Below, in pieces: positions 1-4,692 of a DNA stretch of 9,147 nt. How positions within the stretch are numbered: the stretch's first letter is position 1; the number at the start of each line of letters is the position of its first letter. Source of the DNA: an uncultured Lachnospira sp. Its GTDB lineage: Bacteria > Bacillota > Clostridia > Lachnospirales > Lachnospiraceae. The stretch covers positions 1 to 9,147 of the forward strand of contig CAMZGB010000035.1 in NCBI GenBank assembly GCA_947306285.1, given 5' to 3'. Made by a program: the position numbers and the translations under genes. The notes under the pieces are model-generated. The model saw only the letters and a program-made list of their open reading frames with translations, did not search any database and was not told where the DNA came from.

Positions 1-52
1 ATTTAGGTTCTAGTGTCCCTTCGACGTGCAGGTTCAACTCCTGTCATCCGCA
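1..52 (+). tRNA. tRNA-Leu (anticodon UAG), 3' part, cut by window start
   Basis: Only the 3' part of the gene is present; the acceptor 5' strand, D arm and first half of the anticodon stem lie outside the window. Base 1 is the last base of the 5' anticodon stem, bases 2-8 form the anticodon loop with TAG at 4-6, and bases 9-13 (TCTAG) are the 3' anticodon strand. A class II variable arm follows, with stem GTC (15-17) pairing GAC (23-25), as expected for leucine tRNA. The T arm has stem GCAGG (28-32), loop TTCAACT and stem CCTGT (40-44). The 3' acceptor strand is 45-51 and the discriminator base is A52. The next bases are TCA, so CCA is not encoded and would be added after transcription. UAG should read CUN leucine codons, including the CTA codons that are common in the genes here. 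Confidence 0.93.
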
Positions 53-59
53 TCAAAAA

Positions 60-98
60 ACTGGTATAGCATTCCGCTATACCAGTTCTTTGTTTTTT
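60..98. terminator. bidirectional intrinsic terminator between the tRNA and the CYTH gene
   Basis: A perfect 11-bp stem is formed by 60-70 (ACTGGTATAGC) and 76-86 (GCTATACCAGT) around the loop ATTCC. On the plus strand it is followed by a T-rich tail at 87-98 ending in six T, which suits termination of the tRNA transcript. On the minus strand the six A at 55-60 give a TTTTTT tail, which suits the CYTH gene whose stop codon lies 12 bases from the stem. One hairpin therefore appears to serve two convergent transcripts. Confidence 0.9.
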
Positions 99-578
99 CT
101 ATTCAAAATCGTTTATATCAAATTTTTCCAATTTAGATAAATAACTGTTGTGATAACGTCTATCGTTTGTCACATCCTCACCGAACCATTCTGGTGGTTC
201 AAAAGCGGTGGCACTATCTAGTGAATCAAATTCGACTTCCACGAAGACTAATCCTTCAAACATTTCCTCGAACACATCCAATTCAGCGGTTAAACCATCA
301 TTAATAGGAATAAAGTATCTAGTCTTTGTGATAACATTTCCATCGGCCTTACTGAGCATATGATTATAGCCTTCTTCGCCGAGGGGAAGATTGTATTCGG
401 CGCGGGCCATCATCCCGCCACCTTTATAAGTCAAAATATAGTCGTCATCCTGTTTTCTTACGCGAATAACAGGCTTTGTACATACATATGCCTGTTCGAT
501 AGTACAAGATTTATACTGATCTAGATTTTCAGGCAAGGCTTTTATCTTAAATTTTCTCTCAATCTCTACATTAGCCAT
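99..578 (-). CDS. CYTH-domain (triphosphate tunnel metalloenzyme) protein, probable inorganic triphosphatase
   Basis: This 159-residue protein is about one CYTH domain long. It begins with the diagnostic ExExK signature (E5, E7, K9 in VEIERKF), which binds the metal and triphosphate. Further charged strands typical of the eight-stranded tunnel follow: R39/R41/K42 (VIRVRK), K52 (LTYKGG), E61, K85/R87 (KTRYF), E99/D101 (AELDVF), E114/E116 (VEVEF), and R140/R141 near the C-terminus (TNDRRYHN). Single-domain bacterial members of this family characterised in clostridia hydrolyse tripolyphosphate. Related members are class IV adenylate cyclases or thiamine triphosphatases, so the exact substrate is an inference. 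No signal peptide or membrane segment is seen, so it should be cytosolic. The start is supported by GGGAG (minus strand, 585-589) about 6 bases before ATG. It is transcribed towards the tRNA gene and away from the DJ-1 gene, apparently as a single gene. I could not fix its promoter in the AT-rich divergent spacer. Confidence 0.88.
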   Translation of the reverse strand: MANVEIERKFKIKALPENLDQYKSCTIEQAYVCTKPVIRVRKQDDDYILTYKGGGMMARAEYNLPLGEEGYNHMLSKADGNVITKTRYFIPINDGLTAELDVFEEMFEGLVFVEVEFDSLDSATAFEPPEWFGEDVTNDRRYHNSYLSKLEKFDINDFE

Positions 579-657
579 AATAAACTCCCAAATATTAACA
601 ATTTACTTAATCTTAATATTTATTTTACATTATTGCAATAAAACTATCATATATAAC

Positions 658-686
658 TGATATATTTTTAAACAGTGTGGTACAAT
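658..686 (+). promoter_or_regulatory. probable SigA promoter of the DJ-1-family gene
   Basis: An extended -10 element, TGG-TACAAT, has its hexamer at 681-686 (5 of 6 to TATAAT) and the TG dinucleotide at 678-679. Seventeen bases upstream is a poor -35 (TGATAT, 658-663), so recognition would rely on the extended -10. Transcription would begin near 693 and give a leader of about 50 bases. This lies in the 165-base divergent spacer (579-743), which must also contain the minus-strand promoter of the CYTH gene; no single candidate for that stands out. Confidence 0.5.
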
Positions 687-717
687 ATAGAACAAATGGA
701 GTAAAAAGAAAGGAAAA

Positions 718-744
718 ACCCTATAAATAGGGCAAATAGAAAAA
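718..744 (+). repeat. leader element, copy 1: small hairpin just before the DJ-1 start codon
   Basis: Bases 719-732 read CCCTATAAATAGGG, a perfect inverted repeat able to form a 5-bp hairpin with loop TAAA. Three blocks, ACCCTATAAA (718-727), AGGGC (729-733) and AAATAGAAAAA (734-744), recur in the same order in the leader of tig at 1388-1421. The hairpin sits between the only Shine-Dalgarno-like sequence (AAAGGAA, 709-715) and the ATG at 744, so it could affect translation. The similarity is direct observation; the function is inference. Confidence 0.45.
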
Positions 745-1292
745 TGAAGAAAGTATACGCATTTTTAGCAGATGGATTAGAAGAAGTGGAAGCTTTAATG
801 GTAATCGACCTACTTCGTAGAACTAAAAAGCTTGATGTAGTTATGGTTTCAATTAAAGACGACCTATTGGTGGAAGGATCTCATGGAATCAAGATTATGG
901 CTGATAAAACTATTGATGAGATTGACTTCGACGAAGGAGACTGCATCTTCCTACCTGGTGGAATACCAGGAACACCAAATCTAGAGGCTTGCGATAAATT
1001 GATTGAGCAAATCAAGAAATACAATGAGGAAGGAAAGCTACTTGCAGCTATTTGCGCAGCACCAACAATTTACAGTCATCTTGGATTGTTGAAGGATAAG
1101 AAAGCGACAAGTTATCCTTCATTTGAAGATGAGTTTGACTGTGCAGAATACGGCGGAAAAGTAGTTAGAGATGCTAACTTCATCACAGGAAAAGGACTTG
1201 GAGTTGCATTAGAAGAAGGACTAGAAATAATTAGTTATTTAGTTGATGAAGAGAGTGCAAAAGCAGTGGCTGATGCTATTCAGTATAACTAG
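744..1292 (+). CDS. DJ-1/PfpI family protein (ThiJ-like)
   Basis: This 182-residue single-domain protein has the usual length of the DJ-1 branch of the DJ-1/PfpI (class I glutamine amidotransferase-like) superfamily. The N-terminal strand and motif FLADGLEEVEA place a conserved glutamate at E16, matching the residue that hydrogen-bonds the reactive cysteine in DJ-1. The motif LPGGIPGTPNL follows at about 70-80. The nucleophile elbow AAICAAP puts the reactive cysteine at C104. Where DJ-1 has a histidine (THP) this protein has Y124 (SYP), so a protease-type Cys-His pair is not evident. Family members are variously described as redox-sensitive chaperones, glyoxalases or deglycases; which applies here cannot be told from sequence. 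It is probably cytosolic, with no signal peptide. The ATG at 744 fits the family N-terminus, but the nearest purine-rich site is about 28 bases upstream, which is unusual. It seems monocistronic: tig has its own promoter downstream. Confidence 0.9.
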   Translation: MKKVYAFLADGLEEVEALMVIDLLRRTKKLDVVMVSIKDDLLVEGSHGIKIMADKTIDEIDFDEGDCIFLPGGIPGTPNLEACDKLIEQIKKYNEEGKLLAAICAAPTIYSHLGLLKDKKATSYPSFEDEFDCAEYGGKVVRDANFITGKGLGVALEEGLEIISYLVDEESAKAVADAIQYN

Positions 1293-1293
1293 G

Positions 1294-1317
1294 TAGTGTC
1301 CCAAAAATGGCACACTA
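1294..1317. promoter_or_regulatory. 24-base near-palindrome after the DJ-1 stop codon
   Basis: TAGTGT (1294-1299) and ACACTA (1312-1317) are perfect inverted repeats. The inner CCA (1301-1303) pairs with TGG (1308-1310) around a four-A loop, with one C-C mismatch at 1300/1311. It starts 2 bases past the DJ-1 stop codon and ends 28 bases before the -35 box of the tig promoter. No T-run follows, so it is not a standard intrinsic terminator. It could be a protein-binding site, an RNA 3'-end structure or a relic of a mobile-element end. The symmetry is certain; the role is not. Confidence 0.4.
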
Positions 1318-1345
1318 AAATGGCTATAATATGCCCGTAAATGAA

Positions 1346-1374
1346 GTGACATTGAGGGGGTTTCGTGATATAAT
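1346..1374 (+). promoter_or_regulatory. SigA-type promoter of the tig-clpP-clpX-lon run
   Basis: The -35 GTGACA (1346-1351, 5 of 6 to TTGACA) and -10 TATAAT (1369-1374, perfect) are separated by exactly 17 bases, and TGa precedes the -10 as an extended element. The expected start is near 1381, giving a leader of about 80 bases before tig. I see neither a CIRCE inverted repeat (TTAGCACTC type) nor a CtsR-type GGTCAAA repeat around it, so classical heat-shock repression is not evident. Confidence 0.75.
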
Positions 1375-1387
1375 AATTGTCTGCGCG

Positions 1388-1421
1388 ACCCTATAAAAAA
1401 GGGCGTAAATAAATAGAAAAA
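1388..1421 (+). repeat. leader element, copy 2: small hairpin in the tig 5' leader
   Basis: This holds the same ordered blocks as before the DJ-1 gene: ACCCTATAAA (1388-1397), AGGGC (1400-1404) and AAATAGAAAAA (1411-1421), with 7 extra bases in all. CCCT (1389-1392) can pair with AGGG (1400-1403). It starts about 8 bases after the predicted transcription start. A further small inverted repeat CAAGT/ACTTG (1424-1428 and 1432-1436) precedes the tig ribosome binding site AAGGAGGAA (1445-1453). The function is unknown. Confidence 0.4.
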
Positions 1422-1459
1422 ACCAAGTAAAACTTGTCGAATATAAGGAGGAATTTATT

Positions 1460-2740
1460 ATGAGTTTTAAAGTAGAAAATATTAACGACACAGAGGCTAA
1501 GTTGATAATCGAAGTGCCTGCAGAGGACTTTGATAAGGCTATCGACGAGGCATATGAAAAGAATAAAGGAAAGTTTAAATTAGATGGATTTAGACAGGGT
1601 AAAGTGCCACGTGAGATGATTGAAAAGACATACGGCGTTGGTGTATTTTACGAGGACGCTGCTAATTCACTTATTCCTGCTGCATACGAAGAGGCTGCAA
1701 AGGAATCAGGACTTGAGATAGTAGCTAGACCTGAAATCCAGGTTACAAAGATTGCTAAAGGAAACCCTATGGAATTCGAGGCAGTTGTTACACTTAAGCC
1801 AGAAGTTAAACTTGGCAAGTACAAGGGTGTAAAGGTTGAAAAGGTAGAGGCTGGAGTAACTGACGAAGATATCGAGAAGAGACTTGAGCAAGAAAAAGAG
1901 CAGAATGCAAGATTAGTTGCTGCTGACGATAAAGAGATTGAAGAGGGCGACCAGGCTATTATCGACTTCGAGGGCTTTGTTGATGACAAACCATTCGAGG
2001 GCGGCAAAGGTGAAGATTACCCACTAGTTATTGGTTCACACTCATTCATTGATACTTTTGAAGATCAGTTGGTTGGCAAGAAAGTGGGAGATGAAGTAGA
2101 TGTTAACGTTACTTTCCCAGAGCAGTACCAGGCTGAAGAACTAGCAGGTAAGCCAGCACTATTCAAAGTAAAAATTAAAGAAATCAAAGTTAAAGAATTG
2201 CCAGAAATTGATGATGAGTTTGCTCAGGAAGTTTCTGAATTCGATACACTTGACGAATACAAAGAAGACATCAGAAAGAAACTTCAAGAAGCAAAAGAAG
2301 CAGAAGCTAAGAGAGAAACTGAGAGCAGAATTATTGAAGCAATCATTAAGGATTCAAAGATGGACATTCCAGAAAAGATGATTGATACAGCTTGCGATCA
2401 GATGGTTGAGGAGTTTGCAAGAAATATGCAGATGCAGGGTATCGCATTTGAGCAGTATTTGCAGATGACAGGTTCTACACTAGAGCAGATGAAAGAACAG
2501 GTTAAGCCACAGGCTGAAGCTAGAGTTCAGAGTAGTCTAGTTCTAGAAGCTATTGTAGAAGCTGAAGGTATCGAAGCAAAAGATGCTGATGTAGATGACG
2601 AAATCTTAAAGATGTCTGAGCAGTATGGTATGGAAGTTGATAAGATCAACGAAATGCTAAGAGACGAAGACAAAGAAAATATTAAGAAAGACATCTGCGT
2701 GAAGAAAGCTGCAGACTTAATCATGGAAGAAGCAAAATAA
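1460..2740 (+). CDS. tig: trigger factor, ribosome-associated chaperone and peptidyl-prolyl isomerase
   Basis: Trigger factor binds the ribosomal exit tunnel near protein L23, shields emerging chains and has cis-trans prolyl isomerase activity. The 426-residue length is typical of the family. The N-terminal ribosome-binding domain (about 1-115) carries the signature GFRQGKVP at 43-50. The FKBP-type isomerase domain spans about 162-243 (from EEGDQAIIDFEGF through the FKVKIKEIK strand). The C-terminal, helix-rich chaperone arms (about 250-426) are rich in Glu, Lys and Met, as usual. The start follows a strong AAGGAGGAA site 6 bases upstream and matches the family N-terminus. It is the first gene of the co-directional run, with clpP 13 bases downstream, an arrangement widespread in bacteria that joins folding with degradation. 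The gene appears intact. Confidence 0.97.
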   Translation: MSFKVENINDTEAKLIIEVPAEDFDKAIDEAYEKNKGKFKLDGFRQGKVPREMIEKTYGVGVFYEDAANSLIPAAYEEAAKESGLEIVARPEIQVTKIAKGNPMEFEAVVTLKPEVKLGKYKGVKVEKVEAGVTDEDIEKRLEQEKEQNARLVAADDKEIEEGDQAIIDFEGFVDDKPFEGGKGEDYPLVIGSHSFIDTFEDQLVGKKVGDEVDVNVTFPEQYQAEELAGKPALFKVKIKEIKVKELPEIDDEFAQEVSEFDTLDEYKEDIRKKLQEAKEAEAKRETESRIIEAIIKDSKMDIPEKMIDTACDQMVEEFARNMQMQGIAFEQYLQMTGSTLEQMKEQVKPQAEARVQSSLVLEAIVEAEGIEAKDADVDDEILKMSEQYGMEVDKINEMLRDEDKENIKKDICVKKAADLIMEEAK

Positions 2741-2753
2741 TAGGAGGTAGATT

Positions 2754-3338
2754 ATGGCATTAATACCTTACGTAATTGAGCAAAACTCTAGAGGAGAGCG
2801 CTCATATGATATTTATTCAAGACTATTAAAGGACAGAATCATCTTCATTGGTGAAGAGATAAATGATGCAGTAGCTAGTACAGTAGTTGCGCAGTTGTTA
2901 TTCCTTGAATCAGAAGATCCTGGAAAAGACATTCATATGTACATTAACAGTCCAGGCGGATCTGTGACAGCTGGTATGGCTATATATGATACTATGAACT
3001 ATGTTAAATGTGATGTAGCTACAACATGTATCGGAATGGCAGCTAGTATGGGAGCATTCTTACTTGCAAGCGGAGCTAAGGGTAAGAGATATGCGCTTCC
3101 AAATGCAGAAGTGATGATTCATCAGCCAATGGGCGGTGCTCAAGGACAGGCTACTGAGATTGAGATTGCAGCTGAGCACATCGTTAACACTAAGAAAAAA
3201 TTAAACGAAATCTTAGCTGAGAACACAGGTCAGAAGTTAGATGTAATCGAAAAAGATACAGACAGAGACAACTGGATGAGCGCAGACGAAGCTAAAGATT
3301 ACGGACTAGTTGATGAAGTAATTAAAGACAGAAAATAA
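2754..3338 (+). CDS. clpP: ATP-dependent Clp protease proteolytic subunit ClpP
   Basis: ClpP is the serine peptidase that assembles as a 14-subunit barrel and degrades proteins fed in by ClpX or other Clp ATPases in the cytosol. At 194 residues it has the standard length. The catalytic triad is intact: S98 in the motif GMAASMGA, H123 in MIHQP and D172 in the segment DTDRDNWM. The conserved YINSPGGS (63-70) supplies the oxyanion-side glycine-rich loop, and the N-terminal segment LIPYVIEQ matches the family. The start lies 5 bases after AGGAGGT (2742-2748). It is followed by a hairpin (3344-3365) and then clpX 61 bases downstream. No second clpP-like gene or anomaly is present in the window. 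Confidence 0.98.
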   Translation: MALIPYVIEQNSRGERSYDIYSRLLKDRIIFIGEEINDAVASTVVAQLLFLESEDPGKDIHMYINSPGGSVTAGMAIYDTMNYVKCDVATTCIGMAASMGAFLLASGAKGKRYALPNAEVMIHQPMGGAQGQATEIEIAAEHIVNTKKKLNEILAENTGQKLDVIEKDTDRDNWMSADEAKDYGLVDEVIKDRK

Positions 3339-3343
3339 TTTTG

Positions 3344-3365
3344 AGGCACCGCATTAGTGGTGCCT
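3344..3365 (+). other. hairpin between clpP and clpX, possible attenuator or RNA-processing structure
   Basis: AGGCACC (3344-3350) pairs perfectly with GGTGCCT (3359-3365) around the 8-base loop GCATTAGT. The sequence after the stem (TGTATGACAA) has no T-run, so it is a weak intrinsic terminator at best. It lies 5 bases past the clpP stop codon and 34 bases before the clpX start. It might stabilise the tig-clpP message 3' end or partly reduce read-through into clpX; both are inferences. Confidence 0.5.
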
Positions 3366-3399
3366 TGTATGACAATTATTGATATAAGGAGACATTTAT

Positions 3400-4683
3400 A
3401 TGTCAAAGAAAGATACAAAGAAGGACATCCCAGTATGTTCATTTTGTGGAAAAACAAGAGATCAAGTAAATAGACTTATTGCAGGTCCAGATGGAGCATA
3501 TATTTGCGACAGATGTGTTGAGTTATGTGCTGGTATTGTGGAGGAAGAACTATACAATACACCTGAAGAGCCAAAGGCAGAAGAGGAGATTAATCTTCCT
3601 AAGCCAAAAGAAATCAAAGCATTTCTTGATGACTATGTGATTGGACAGGAAGAGGCAAAGAAAGTTTTGTCTGTGGCTGTTTACAATCACTATAAGAGAG
3701 TTTTGGCTGACAAAGACTTGGGAGTAGAACTTCAAAAGTCAAACATTCTAATGCTTGGTCCAACAGGAAGTGGTAAAACATATCTTGCTCAAACGCTAGC
3801 TAAGATTTTGAATGTGCCTTTTGCTATTGCAGATGCAACAACACTTACTGAGGCTGGTTATGTTGGTGAAGATGTGGAAAACATTTTGCTTAAAATTATT
3901 CAAGCAGCAGATTATGATGTAGAGCGTGCAGAACATGGAATTATCTACATTGATGAGATAGACAAGATTACAAAGAAGTCAGAGAATGTCTCAATTACTA
4001 GAGATGTCTCCGGCGAAGGCGTTCAGCAAGCGCTACTAAAGATTATAGAAGGCACAGATGCGTCAGTTCCTCCTCAGGGTGGAAGAAAGCATCCACAGCA
4101 GGAATTGATTCCAATTAACACTTCAAACATTTTGTTTATTTGTGGTGGAGCATTTGCTGGACTTGATAAGATTATTGAGCAGAGACTTGATCAAAGTAGT
4201 ATTGGCTTTGGCTCAGAAATCAAAGAGAAGACTGATGAAAAGACTGACGAATTATTCAAGCAAGTTATGCCAGAAGATTTAACTAAGTTTGGATTAATCC
4301 CAGAGTTTATTGGTCGTGTGCCTGTCACAGTTTCTCTAGACTTCTTGGACGAAGAAGCACTAGAAGAAATATTGACGAAGCCAAAGAATGCATTGGTAAA
4401 ACAGTTTGAAAAGTTGTTTGAACTAGACAATGTTAAACTAACATTTACAGACGATGCTTTGAAAGCAGTTGCTAAAAAAGCAGTTGAGAGAAAAACTGGT
4501 GCGAGAGGACTTCGCTCAATTTTAGAAAACGCAGTTATGGATACAATGTATGAAACTCCATCGGATGAGACTATTACAGAATGCATCATTACTGCAGATG
4601 TGATTAATGGCAATGCTGAGCCAGAAATCAAATACGATTCAAAAACAAAGAAGAAAGATAAAAAAGCTGGTAAAACAGCATAA
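3400..4683 (+). CDS. clpX: ATP-dependent Clp protease ATP-binding subunit ClpX
   Basis: ClpX is the AAA+ hexamer that recognises tagged or native substrates, unfolds them and passes them to ClpP. The 427-residue protein has the complete family layout. The N-terminal zinc-binding domain has cysteines C13, C16, C36 and C39. The Walker A motif GPTGSGKT is at 120-127, the pore-loop GYVG at 153-156 and the Walker B IIYIDEID at 181-188. The ClpP-docking loop IGF is at 268-270, and the sensor-2 region GARG is at 367-370 with R369. The IGF loop shows that it can pair with the ClpP encoded just upstream. The C-terminal tail is lysine-rich. The start has AAGGAG (3386-3391) 8 bases upstream. The gene is intact, and lon begins 9 bases after its stop. 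Confidence 0.98.
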   Translation: MSKKDTKKDIPVCSFCGKTRDQVNRLIAGPDGAYICDRCVELCAGIVEEELYNTPEEPKAEEEINLPKPKEIKAFLDDYVIGQEEAKKVLSVAVYNHYKRVLADKDLGVELQKSNILMLGPTGSGKTYLAQTLAKILNVPFAIADATTLTEAGYVGEDVENILLKIIQAADYDVERAEHGIIYIDEIDKITKKSENVSITRDVSGEGVQQALLKIIEGTDASVPPQGGRKHPQQELIPINTSNILFICGGAFAGLDKIIEQRLDQSSIGFGSEIKEKTDEKTDELFKQVMPEDLTKFGLIPEFIGRVPVTVSLDFLDEEALEEILTKPKNALVKQFEKLFELDNVKLTFTDDALKAVAKKAVERKTGARGLRSILENAVMDTMYETPSDETITECIITADVINGNAEPEIKYDSKTKKKDKKAGKTA

Positions 4684-4692
4684 AGGAAAAAT

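Noticed and set aside
696..704. Two-codon reading frame ATG GAG TAA in the DJ-1 leader
   Set aside because: It is too short and lacks a ribosome site; most likely chance.
1325..1330. TATAAT as an alternative -10 box upstream of tig
   Set aside because: There is no acceptable -35 about 17 bases upstream, whereas the box at 1369-1374 has a good -35 and an extended TG.
1648..2007. Long minus-strand reading frame opposite tig
   Set aside because: It lies wholly inside trigger factor and its serine-rich translation is the expected mirror of the GA-rich sense codons; it has no family resemblance.
4191..4631. 146-codon minus-strand reading frame opposite clpX
   Set aside because: It is an antisense shadow of the ClpX C-terminal half, with serine-rich composition and no plausible domain.
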